DNA of 64,000 nt. It comes from J029 sp964482495 (GTDB lineage: Bacteria > Planctomycetota > UBA1135). Under the pieces are notes generated by a model. It did not search any database. It had not been told where the DNA came from and worked only from the letters and a program-made list of their open reading frames with translations. Both the position numbers and the translations under genes were made by a program. The stretch is taken from the NCBI GenBank assembly GCA_964482495.1, contig CAYZXS010000018.1, positions 1 to 64,000 on the forward strand, in the 5' to 3' direction. Below, piece after piece: positions 7,029-15,203 of the stretch. Position 1 is the stretch's first letter; each line of letters opens with the position of its first letter.

Positions 7029-8783
7029 ATGATTCGCATCCAGATCCTCAACGGCCCCGAGGAAGGCCGGGTCGCTGAGTTCGGCGCCGGTACCCACCTC
7101 GTCGGCCGCAACTCATCCGCCGGGCTGGTCCTCCAGGGCTCAGCCGTGTCCGGGCGGCACATGGAATTGGTCGTCGGCGACGACGGCACGGTCCGCTTCC
7201 GCGACATCGGCTCGACCAACGGCACCTGGTCCGGCGGGCTCAAGGTCGAGGAGGGGGAGTGGTTCCCGGGCAGCGAACTGCGCGCCGGGGACGTCAAGCT
7301 CCGGCTCCTCGCTGAGGACGGCGCCGCGGGCGATGACGCTGGCGGGCTCGCGGACGACGACGAGGCCGGGGGCGGCGACCTGCACCGCCGGGCCTTGCAG
7401 GAGGCCATGGGCAGCAAGAAGCGCGGCGGTCCGCTGGTGTTCCTGTTGCTCATCGTGGCGATCGGCGCGGCCGGCGCTTGGTACTTCCTGGGCGGGGACG
7501 AAGCGGCCGAGGAGACCACCAGCGCCGCCGCTGGTGACGGCGAGGCCGCGGTCGCCGCGGGGCCTGCTGACTTGCTGGAAGGGCTCGGCGGCTTCGACGA
7601 GGAGGGCGCCGCGTCGTGGCAGCTCGGTCCGGGCCTGGCGATCGAGGGCGAAGCCCTGCGCGCCCGCTCCGAGAGCCCGCAGCGCGCGGTCCTGGCCCGC
7701 CGCATCGAGGCCTTCACTTGCGGGGTCCAGCTCGAGGCCGAGGTCAGCGGAGGCCAGGCCTGGCCCTTGCTCGAGTACGGCGCCGAGGGCGCCGACCAGG
7801 CCTCCGGGACCTGGGCCGGGGCGGCGCTCGGTTCGGGGCCGGTCGAGATCGCGCTGCCCTGCGAGGGCACCGCCTGGTTCCGGCTCAGCCTGCTGGTGGA
7901 GCCCGGGGCGGTGGTCCGGCGGCTGCGCGGCGAAGAGACCGACGCGCGCGCCGAGCAGGGACAGCCGGAGATCGGCTGGAGCATGATCCACGACGGCTCG
8001 AACCTGGAGCTGCTGCGCCAGGGCAGCCCGCTGCTGAGCGCCACCGGCGCCGGCGGAGCCTGGCGCGTCGCCGAGGCCGGGGTCCGCTTCTCGCCCGGCG
8101 ATGGCGGCTGGCTGCGGCTCTCGCCCGGCGCGGAGGCCGACCTGGTGGTGCTGTCCGACGGCCCGCCCTTGCACGCCCTGAGCGGCGGCGAGATCGCCGC
8201 GGCCACGGGCCTGCTGCTGCGGGGCCCGGCTCGCATGTGGGCCCGCTTCGAGCAGCCGGTCCAGGTGGTCGGCGGCGCGGACGGGCTGCGCCTCGACGCG
8301 CCCGCAGGCTTCCACCTCAGCTGGAAGCTGGAGGAGCCGCTGGCGGAAGCCGCCCGGCTCGAGCGCACCATCCGCCGGGCCGACCAGGACGGCGACAGCG
8401 CCGGCCTGCTCGCCGCCGTGCGCGAGCTGGTGAACCGCTGGCCGGTCGACGAGGCCCAGGTGCTGCGCGCCGAGCAGCTCCGCGACCGGGTGCTCGGAGA
8501 GGGCCGCCAAGAGCTCGCCGCGCTCGAGCAGTCGGTCGCCGAGGCGCTGTTCCTCGCCGCCGAGGACGAGATGCGGCGGGTCGAGGGGCAGGCCGCCTCC
8601 CTCGCCGGCCGCTTCCCCGCGACCGAGATCGAGCGCGAGGCCCTGGCCATGGTGGCCGTGCTGGTGGCCGAGGGCGACCAGCTCGGCGCCGACCGGCGCC
8701 AGCGCGCCGAGGACTACCGGCGCCGTTTGATGAGCGCCCTTCACCGCGCCTACCCCGTCCTCGCAGCCTGGATGGAGAGCTGA
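7029..8783 (+). CDS. FHA-domain membrane protein, first gene of pseudopilin operon
   Basis: A 584-residue protein. Residues 1-95 are a forkhead-associated domain (LVGRNSSAGLVL, SGRHMEL and DIGSTNGTW are the phosphothreonine-binding loops). A charged linker follows, then one transmembrane helix at about 134-156 (VFLLLIVAIGAAGAWYFLGG), then a large presumably periplasmic region. That region has a beta-rich part (about 180-300) that looks concanavalin-like and ends in helical segments (about 435-575). It therefore spans the inner membrane with the phospho-reader inside. It opens the pseudopilin operon and is 1 bp from the PilM-like gene. The ATG at 7029 is chosen because the FHA fold begins there. 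A link to the kinase at 2.9 kb is inferred. Confidence 0.8.
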   Translation: MIRIQILNGPEEGRVAEFGAGTHLVGRNSSAGLVLQGSAVSGRHMELVVGDDGTVRFRDIGSTNGTWSGGLKVEEGEWFPGSELRAGDVKLRLLAEDGAAGDDAGGLADDDEAGGGDLHRRALQEAMGSKKRGGPLVFLLLIVAIGAAGAWYFLGGDEAAEETTSAAAGDGEAAVAAGPADLLEGLGGFDEEGAASWQLGPGLAIEGEALRARSESPQRAVLARRIEAFTCGVQLEAEVSGGQAWPLLEYGAEGADQASGTWAGAALGSGPVEIALPCEGTAWFRLSLLVEPGAVVRRLRGEETDARAEQGQPEIGWSMIHDGSNLELLRQGSPLLSATGAGGAWRVAEAGVRFSPGDGGWLRLSPGAEADLVVLSDGPPLHALSGGEIAAATGLLLRGPARMWARFEQPVQVVGGADGLRLDAPAGFHLSWKLEEPLAEAARLERTIRRADQDGDSAGLLAAVRELVNRWPVDEAQVLRAEQLRDRVLGEGRQELAALEQSVAEALFLAAEDEMRRVEGQAASLAGRFPATEIEREALAMVAVLVAEGDQLGADRRQRAEDYRRRLMSALHRAYPVLAAWMES

Positions 8784-8784
8784 G

Positions 8785-10434
8785 ATGAGCCAAGGATCCG
8801 GCCTCGACGCCGGGCGGAGCCGCGTCCGCCTCGCTGAGATCAAGACGAAGAAGGGGGAGATCTCCCTGAGCCGTTACCACTCGATCGCCGTCGAAGCGGG
8901 CGAGTCCCCCGAGGAGGCCGCGTCGGCTTCCTTCGGCGGCGGCCGCCTCAAGGTGGCGCCGGTCCGCGTCGGCCTCACCGGCTCCGACGTGATGATGAAG
9001 TACCTGCCGGTGCCGCAGGTCGAGGACTGGCGGCTCGAGCGCCTGATGGAGTTCGAGGTCCGCGAGATCGAGTCCCGCTCCGGGCAGTCCATGGCCACCA
9101 GCTTCAACCTGCTGCCGGTGCCCAAGGAGCTGGACGAGGACGAGACCATCCTGCTCGGCCTGGTCAAGGAGGACTTGCTCTCCGACTGGATCGAGGGCCT
9201 CGGCAAGCTGCCGGTGCAGGGCTTCAGCCCCAATTCGATCGCCCTCTACAACGCCTACCTGGCCTTGGGCGACCACGCGCCGGAGGCGACCCTGATCGCC
9301 AACGTCGGCGCCACCACCCTGGACCTGGCGCTGGTGCGCGGCACCGAGCTCTACTTCGCCCGGTCGGTGACGACCAGCCTCGAGACGCGGGACCAGACCC
9401 TGGCCAAGCGGCTCGGCACCGACGCCAGCCGCGCCGAGCGGCTGATCCACCAGCACCTCGACCTGTCGGCGGGCACCGGGGCGCGCCTGTCGACCGACGC
9501 CGAGCGGGTCACCCGCCCGGTGCTGGCGCTGTACGACCCGCTGCCGACCCTGCTCGGCGGCGTCATCTCGCTGTGCAAGGCCCAGGCGCGGCTGCGCGAC
9601 CTGCGGCTCGAGCGGGTCCTGCTCACCGGCGGCGGCGCCAAGGCGAACGGCCTGGCCGAGCTGCTGGGCGCCCGCCTGAGCGTCCCGGTCGAGGTCTGGA
9701 ACCCGGTCGAGATGGTCGACTCCGCCGGCCTCGCCGACGACCAGTACGAGCAGCTCCAGGCCGACGGCCCGGCCGCCGTGGTCGCCCTCGGCCACGCCCT
9801 CAGCGCCGCCGACCCGGACCTCTATGCCCTCGAGATCCTGCCCGCGGCGGCGCGCAAGAAGCGCGACTTCCAGCAGCGCGGGGTCTATTCGGTGTTCGCC
9901 GGGGTGCTGGCCGCCGCCTTCCTGTTGGCCGACTTCCTGATCACCTCCGGCCAGGCCGAGGAGCTCGGCCGGCACTCGGGCAAGCTGCGCCGCGACCTGC
10001 AGGCCGCCGAGCGCAACGACCAGAAGGCGGAGCAGCTGATGGCGGCCATCGAGGGCCAGGAGGCCGTGGTCGACGACCTCAACGCCCGCTACGCCCTCCA
10101 GCGCAGCGCCCAGGAGTTCCTGGGCGTGCTCGACGCCGCCTTGCCGCCCAACCTGTGGGTCGACAGCTGGACCGTCGGCCTCGAGGCCGGCAAGGACTGG
10201 GGCATGGAGGGCCGCTCGGTCCCGGTGGTCACCGCCCGCGGCCGCGGCCTCGACCGCGAGCAGTACGCCGAGCCGGCCTTCACCGGCTTCGCCGAGGAGA
10301 TCAAGGCCAAGCTGGCCGACGGCGAGCAGGCGGTCCGGATCAGCAGCTCCGCCCGCTCCGAGAGCTTCGAGTGGACGCTGACCGCGCACCTGCTCGACCT
10401 GCCGCGGGACGCGGACGAGGAGGAAGTGGAATGA
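8785..10434 (+). CDS. PilM-PilN (GspL-like) fusion, pilus/T2SS assembly protein
   Basis: A 549-residue protein. Residues 1-355 are a PilM/GspL-type actin-like domain (SGSDV-like peptide-handling region, LIANVGATTLDLALVRG, the second phosphate loop VLLTGGGAKANGLAELL). One transmembrane helix at about 366-388 (YSVFAGVLAAAFLLADFLI) follows. A coiled-coil and ferredoxin-like periplasmic segment (to about 530) matches PilN. PilM and PilN are usually separate proteins; here they are one chain, as in GspL. It would connect the cytoplasmic motor to the periplasmic alignment subcomplex. Its TGA overlaps the next ATG (ATGA at 10431). Confidence 0.85.
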   Translation: MSQGSGLDAGRSRVRLAEIKTKKGEISLSRYHSIAVEAGESPEEAASASFGGGRLKVAPVRVGLTGSDVMMKYLPVPQVEDWRLERLMEFEVREIESRSGQSMATSFNLLPVPKELDEDETILLGLVKEDLLSDWIEGLGKLPVQGFSPNSIALYNAYLALGDHAPEATLIANVGATTLDLALVRGTELYFARSVTTSLETRDQTLAKRLGTDASRAERLIHQHLDLSAGTGARLSTDAERVTRPVLALYDPLPTLLGGVISLCKAQARLRDLRLERVLLTGGGAKANGLAELLGARLSVPVEVWNPVEMVDSAGLADDQYEQLQADGPAAVVALGHALSAADPDLYALEILPAAARKKRDFQQRGVYSVFAGVLAAAFLLADFLITSGQAEELGRHSGKLRRDLQAAERNDQKAEQLMAAIEGQEAVVDDLNARYALQRSAQEFLGVLDAALPPNLWVDSWTVGLEAGKDWGMEGRSVPVVTARGRGLDREQYAEPAFTGFAEEIKAKLADGEQAVRISSSARSESFEWTLTAHLLDLPRDADEEEVE

Positions 10435-11210
10435 ACTTCGACGCCTTCTGGCAGGCCAACCGCCGCTTCCTGACCGGGGTCGCCGTGGGGGTCCTGGTGT
10501 TCCTGGTCGGCCGCGCGATCATCGGCAAGACCGCCGGCGCCAAGCTGGCCTCCTACGAGCGCGCGATCCGGACCTCGAGCCGCGACCTGGGCGACTTCCA
10601 CGTGCCTTCGAACCAGGTGAACCTGGCGGAGACCACGCTCGAGGAGCTCCAGGCGCGGGCCCAGGAGCTCGCCGGCCTGGCCCTGCAGCCGGCCGCCTCC
10701 GACCCGCGCTTCGCCGACTTCCGGCCCGCGCCGGGGCAGTCGCCGAGCCGCCACTACATCGAGTTCACTGGCCGCCGCCGCCAGGAGCTGGTCGGCATGG
10801 CCCTGCTCAACGACGTCGACCTGGACGAGTCGCTGGGCCTGCCGGCGGAGTCGCCCACCCAGCCGCAGGCGATCGAGAAGGCCCTTCAGGGCTTCTACAT
10901 CGTGGACCAGGTGGTCCGGACCGCGGTCGACTTCGGCGCCAGCCGGATCGAGGACATCCGGATCGAGCTGCGGCGCAAGAAGCGCAAGGACCAGGTGCTG
11001 GAGCTGGCGCCGGTCAGCATCGACGTGCTGCTCGAAGAGCCGCGCCTCGACGGCTTCTTGAGCGCCGTCCTGAGCCCCGAGCAGGCGCTCGGATTCGTCG
11101 GATTGGAAGTGCTCCCCTTGGACAAGAAGAACCAGCTGCGCCGGGTGATCCTGCGCTTCGAAGCGGCCGCGCTGCCGGCCGACCCCGCCGCCGCGGAGGA
11201 CCTGCCGTGA
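10431..11210 (+). CDS. PilO/GspM-like inner-membrane alignment protein
   Basis: A 259-residue protein with a short cytoplasmic tail, one N-terminal transmembrane helix (FLTGVAVGVLVFLVGRAII, about 13-31), a helical coiled-coil region and a C-terminal alpha/beta part (about 150-245). This architecture and its place after PilM-PilN are those of PilO/GspM, which dimerises with PilN. Similarity is by architecture rather than strong motifs. Start and stop overlap both neighbours (ATGA at 10431, GTGA at 11207), so it is translationally coupled. Confidence 0.7.
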   Translation: MNFDAFWQANRRFLTGVAVGVLVFLVGRAIIGKTAGAKLASYERAIRTSSRDLGDFHVPSNQVNLAETTLEELQARAQELAGLALQPAASDPRFADFRPAPGQSPSRHYIEFTGRRRQELVGMALLNDVDLDESLGLPAESPTQPQAIEKALQGFYIVDQVVRTAVDFGASRIEDIRIELRRKKRKDQVLELAPVSIDVLLEEPRLDGFLSAVLSPEQALGFVGLEVLPLDKKNQLRRVILRFEAAALPADPAAAEDLP

Positions 11211-13642
11211 AGCGCGAACAGATCCTCCTGCTGCTGACCCTGGCCCTGGTGGCGCTGCTCACCTGGGGCCTGATGGGCGGTGACCACACGCCGAAGACGG
11301 TGCGGCCCAAGAAGCGCTCGCTCGACCTGCCGGTGATCGGCGCGGTCGACCCGGTCGCCGGGCTGGGCGCCGCTGGCCGCCTCCGCGACCCCTTCCGCGA
11401 GCCGCGCGAGGTCGAGCCGCTGGCGCCGCTGCAGCTGCCGTCACCGCCGCTTGGCGAATTGGCGTCGCTGCTGCCTCCGCCGATCCCGGACGCCGGCCCG
11501 GCCCATTGGAGCCGCAGCCTGCTCATCCACCCGCCGCTGCCGGCGGGGGACATCGACGAGCTGGTCGAGATCGACGGCGGGGATGAGCCGAGCGGCTTCG
11601 CCGCCGTGACCGGCGACGCCGGCGAGGGCGACGACTTCGCCGCCCAGTACGACCAGCTGCGGCTGGGCGGGCGCACCGTGCTCTGGGGCCGGATCCTGAA
11701 CGACGACCGCTATGAGCTGGTCGCCGGCCGCGACACGATCCGCTTCCAGGAGGTCGACCCGCGCACCGGCGCCGACCGCTTCGGGGAGCAGGAGTACGAC
11801 CCCGAGCGCTACAAGGGCTTCGCCTTCGCCCAGACCCTGCGCAACGAGATCGAGCTCGGGGTGCGGGGGCTGAACCCGAGCGCTGGGGCCATCCGCGAGC
11901 GCCTGGACTACGTCCGCTGGCTGCTGGCCCAGGGCCTGCTCGAGCCCGCCGCCTTCGATCACGCCGAGCGCTTGGCGCGCGAGGCCGTCGTCCTGGCGCC
12001 GAATGACATCGCCACCTGGATGGTGCTGGGCGAGGTCTGGGAGAGCACCTTCCGCTTCGACGAGGCCTTCACCCTGTACGCCGCCCTGACCGGGCAGGAC
12101 CTCGCGGCGCAGGCGCCCGAGCTCGGCATCGAGGTCGAGCGCGGCGCTTTCCAGCGCCGCTCGGCGCCCTTCGTGCGCATGGGCCGGATCCTGGAGCGCT
12201 TCGGCCTGGCGGCCGAGGCCGCCGAGCAGTATCAGCGCGGGGTCGACCTGGCCGACGGCGACCCGGCCGCCGCCATGGCGCGCGGCGAGTCCCTGATCGA
12301 GCTCGGCCAGGCCGCCGAGGCCGCCGCCCTGCTGCAGCGCTCGCTCGGCTTCCACGCCTCGCGCAGCTCGGTGGACGGCCTGCGCCACGGCCGCGCCCTG
12401 GGCCTGGCGCAGCTCCGCGCCGGTGACTTCGGCGCCGCCCTAGCGGCCTACCGCGACGTCCAGAGCGCTGCTGGCGGCGCCGCCGGCGGCCTCGAGGGCA
12501 GCTGCGGTGAGGTCGCCGCGCTCTACCTGGCCGGCGACTTCTCCGGCGCGCTGCGGGCCGTCGAGCAGGGCATCCAGACCTACGGCAGCGGCTGGAAGCT
12601 TCTCTACCTGCGCGGCGTCACCGGCGCCGCGGCCGGCTCGACCGCGGCCGAGGTCATCCGCGACCTGCGGGCCGCCGCCGCCGCCGCGCCCTTCGACGCC
12701 GCCCCGGTGCTGGCCGCCGAGGCCTTCTGGCTCGACCGCCTGGGCCACCCCGAGCAGGCCCGCGAGCGGCTGGCCGAGGCCCTCGAGCTCGAGCCCGAGC
12801 TGCCCTACGGCCTCTACCTGCGCGGCCGCTGGGCCCGGCGCGACGGCGACGTCGAGAGCGCCCGGGCTGACTTCCGGGCCTTGATCGGCATGTCCTCGCA
12901 GTGCGCCGCCGCGCTCGGCGAGCTCGGCTGGCTGCTGCACGAGGAGGGCCGCTACAGCCTCGCCGAGGTGGCGCTGCGGCGCGCCGAAGCCGAGGCCGGC
13001 GACTGGACCGAGATCTCGCTGCGGCGCGGCCTCAACCTGCTGGCGGGCGGTGAGCCCGGCCTGGCGCGCCAGGCGCTGGTCCGTGCCTCCGGCGGCGAAC
13101 AGGGCGCGGCGGTCCGCAACGCCACCGCCTGGGCCTCCTACCTCGAGGGCGACGTGCCCAGCGCCGTGGCCGAGTACGCCCTGCTGCTGGACTCCATGCC
13201 GGGCCAGGAGGAACACCCGCAGGTGGTTCACGCGGCCCTGTGGCAGCAGCGCGTGGCCGCCCACGCCAAGCTGGTGCGCTGGATCGACGGCTTCGAGGGC
13301 AAGATGCCGCGGCCGCAGTGGGACGTGCAGACCGGCGCCCGCAACGGCATCGAGCCGCGCCTGGTCGGCGGCGTGCTGCGGATCCGCGGCACCCACCAGG
13401 CGACCTCGGAGAGCGTCACCCGCGCCACCCGCAAGGTCCAGGCGCTGGACTTCCGCTCGCTCACCGCGGANNNNNNNNNNNNNNNNNNNNNNNNNNNNNN
13501 NNNNNNNNNNNNNNNNNNNNNNNNNNNNNNNNNNNNNNNNNNNNNNNNNNNNNNNNNNNNNNNNNNNNNNCGGACCTTGAACGCGCTGCCGGTGGACGTC
13601 TCGCTCGACAACCTCGAACTGGTCTACGCCCTCGACCGATGA
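11207..13642 (+). CDS. PilP-like/TPR fusion protein, interrupted by an assembly gap
   Basis: It starts at a GTG overlapping the previous stop. Residues 1-25 are a signal or membrane anchor (ILLLLTLALVALLTWGLM). A proline-rich stretch contains LRDPFREP, the Arg-Asp-Pro-Phe motif typical of PilP/GspC, and a short beta domain covers about 150-195. Residues about 230-690 are TPR-type helical repeats. The tail from about 700 (IDGFEGKMPRPQWDV..., LVGGVLRIRG) looks like the beginning of a beta-sandwich. The sequence enters the 100-N gap at 13471 and reappears in an open frame ending in ALDR at 13642. The frame across the gap is not proven because the true gap length is unknown. As drawn it is 811 residues. 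Confidence 0.65.
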   Translation: MKREQILLLLTLALVALLTWGLMGGDHTPKTVRPKKRSLDLPVIGAVDPVAGLGAAGRLRDPFREPREVEPLAPLQLPSPPLGELASLLPPPIPDAGPAHWSRSLLIHPPLPAGDIDELVEIDGGDEPSGFAAVTGDAGEGDDFAAQYDQLRLGGRTVLWGRILNDDRYELVAGRDTIRFQEVDPRTGADRFGEQEYDPERYKGFAFAQTLRNEIELGVRGLNPSAGAIRERLDYVRWLLAQGLLEPAAFDHAERLAREAVVLAPNDIATWMVLGEVWESTFRFDEAFTLYAALTGQDLAAQAPELGIEVERGAFQRRSAPFVRMGRILERFGLAAEAAEQYQRGVDLADGDPAAAMARGESLIELGQAAEAAALLQRSLGFHASRSSVDGLRHGRALGLAQLRAGDFGAALAAYRDVQSAAGGAAGGLEGSCGEVAALYLAGDFSGALRAVEQGIQTYGSGWKLLYLRGVTGAAAGSTAAEVIRDLRAAAAAAPFDAAPVLAAEAFWLDRLGHPEQARERLAEALELEPELPYGLYLRGRWARRDGDVESARADFRALIGMSSQCAAALGELGWLLHEEGRYSLAEVALRRAEAEAGDWTEISLRRGLNLLAGGEPGLARQALVRASGGEQGAAVRNATAWASYLEGDVPSAVAEYALLLDSMPGQEEHPQVVHAALWQQRVAAHAKLVRWIDGFEGKMPRPQWDVQTGARNGIEPRLVGGVLRIRGTHQATSESVTRATRKVQALDFRSLTAXXXXXXXXXXXXXXXXXXXXXXXXXXXXXXXXXXRTLNALPVDVSLDNLELVYALDR
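13471..13570. other. Scaffold gap of 100 N
   Basis: Exactly 100 undetermined bases, the conventional placeholder for a gap of unknown size. It interrupts the PilP-like/TPR gene near its 3' end, so part of that protein is missing and another small gene could be hidden. Confidence 0.99.
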
Positions 13643-14247
13643 TGCGCCCCAACGCCCGCGGCTTCACCCTGCTCGAGCTGATGATCGTGATGGTCATCGT
13701 CGGCGTCCTGATGACCTACCTGCTGTTCTCGGGCGGCAGCCTGTTCGGCGACGCCAAGGAGAAGGACGCCCGGGTCCGGATCGCCAGCCTGGCCTCGGCC
13801 CTGGTGGCCTACCAGACGGCGGAGGGGGAGTTCCCGAACGACCGGCTCCGGTCCGAGGTCGCGGTCAACCAGGTCAACGCCTGCTCCGAGGCCCTGTTCC
13901 TGGCCTTCTTCGATCCTGGCTACACCGGCCTCCAACCGGACCAGGACTGGCTGGTGAACACCGACGGCGACGAGAGCCGGAAGGCCATGACCTCGCTGCC
14001 GACGCGCGAGCTGTTCGAGATCGGCGACCCCTGGGGCAACCCCATCCTCTACTTCGAGAGCTTGCACTACGGCGACGAGGTCGAGGTCCTGGCCGGTCCC
14101 GAGGAGGAGTACGAGCAGCAGCGCGGCTCCGCGCGTCGCCACCCGACCACCGGGGACTGGCGGCAGGCGGGCCGCTTCCAGCTGATCAGCGCCGGTGAGG
14201 ACGGGAAGTTCGGCACTGACGACGACATCGACAACTCCGGGAGTTGA
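13639..14247 (+). CDS. GspG-like major pseudopilin
   Basis: A 202-residue type II secretion-type pseudopilin. The class III leader MMRPNARG ends before the conserved FTLLELMIVMVIVGVLM helix, with Glu5 of the mature protein present. The globular domain follows the GspG plan (SLASALVAYQTAEGEFPND, PWGNPILY). It ends with GEDGKFGTDDDIDNSG, an Asp-rich loop like the calcium-binding end of GspG. ATG codons occur at 13639 and 13642; the first overlaps the previous stop (ATGA). It is processed by a prepilin peptidase that is not in this window. Confidence 0.88.
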   Translation: MMRPNARGFTLLELMIVMVIVGVLMTYLLFSGGSLFGDAKEKDARVRIASLASALVAYQTAEGEFPNDRLRSEVAVNQVNACSEALFLAFFDPGYTGLQPDQDWLVNTDGDESRKAMTSLPTRELFEIGDPWGNPILYFESLHYGDEVEVLAGPEEEYEQQRGSARRHPTTGDWRQAGRFQLISAGEDGKFGTDDDIDNSGS

Positions 14248-15203
14248 TGCGCGGCTTCACCCTGCTCGAACTGCTGCTGGTCTTGTTCGTCCTGGGGGTG
14301 CTGCTCGGCAGCTCGATGGTCCTGGCCGGGCGCTTCGACCCCGGGCCCGTCGGCCTGCGCTCCTCCTCCTCGGCCTTCTTCGCCAGCAGCCGCGACCGCG
14401 CTCGCGCCAGCGGCCGGCCGGTGGTGGTCGAGATCGAGCCCGAGCTGGGCGGCTACGGCAAGCTCCGGCGGTTGGTCTTCCGCAGCGTGCGCGAGGCCAG
14501 CTTCGAGCCCGGAAGCGAGCGCGCCCAGGGGTTGGAGCCGAGCTCCTCCGGGGTCTCGGTCGGCGAGGCCGGAGGCCGCTTCGGCGCTGGGCTGGCGCTC
14601 GACGGCGGCCAGGTCCACGTCGCCGGCCGCGGCGGCCAGGTCGAGGTCGGCCAGGGCTTCGTGCTCGACTTCCACCTCAAGACGGGGCTGGAGGAGGCCT
14701 GCCAGCTGATCGAGTGGCGCGAACTGCTCAAGCTCCACCTCGGCACGGACGGCAGCCTGCGGGCTGAGCTGGAGCTGGAGGAGGGCAGCGGCCCGAACCT
14801 GCGGGCCCCTAGCGCCAGCCTGCGCGCCGGCCGCTGGCACCACCTGGCGGTGGAGGCCGCCGACGGCGCCTTCCGGATCCGGGTGGACGGCCGAGTGGTG
14901 GCCGAGGACGCCTTCCAGACCCGGCTGTCCCCGCCGCAGGACGGCCCGGTGATCGGCGACCCCTCCGGCGGCTTCGCGGGCCTGATCGACGAGCTCTCGG
15001 TCTGGAACCGGGTGGTGGAATACGGCCCGGACCTGCGCGAGCAGGCCAACCTGGTGCTCGCGGCCCCCCGCGTGGTCTTCGGCGCCGACGGTCTGCTGGA
15101 TCCCGGGCACGGCGAAGGCGTCCAGGTCGACCTGCTGAACCTGGACGAGCGGGTCGAGTCCTACCTGGTCGGCCGCTTCTCCGAGCAGGAGGTCGGCGGA
15201 TGA
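14247..15203 (+). CDS. GspH-like minor pseudopilin fused to a LamG/concanavalin domain
   Basis: A 318-residue protein with the very short leader MRG before FTLLELLLVLFVLGVLLG (Glu5 present). A short GspH-like segment to about residue 100 is followed by a concanavalin/LamG-type domain from about 105 to 270 (GLALDGGQVHV, FVLDFHLKTG, AGRWHHLAVEAADGAFRIRVDG, GLIDELSVWNRV). GspH proteins are usually under 200 residues; the added domain is unusual and suggests glycan or protein binding at the pseudopilus tip. The ATG at 14247 shares its A with the previous TGA; a TTG one codon earlier is also possible. Confidence 0.8.
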   Translation: MRGFTLLELLLVLFVLGVLLGSSMVLAGRFDPGPVGLRSSSSAFFASSRDRARASGRPVVVEIEPELGGYGKLRRLVFRSVREASFEPGSERAQGLEPSSSGVSVGEAGGRFGAGLALDGGQVHVAGRGGQVEVGQGFVLDFHLKTGLEEACQLIEWRELLKLHLGTDGSLRAELELEEGSGPNLRAPSASLRAGRWHHLAVEAADGAFRIRVDGRVVAEDAFQTRLSPPQDGPVIGDPSGGFAGLIDELSVWNRVVEYGPDLREQANLVLAAPRVVFGADGLLDPGHGEGVQVDLLNLDERVESYLVGRFSEQEVGG

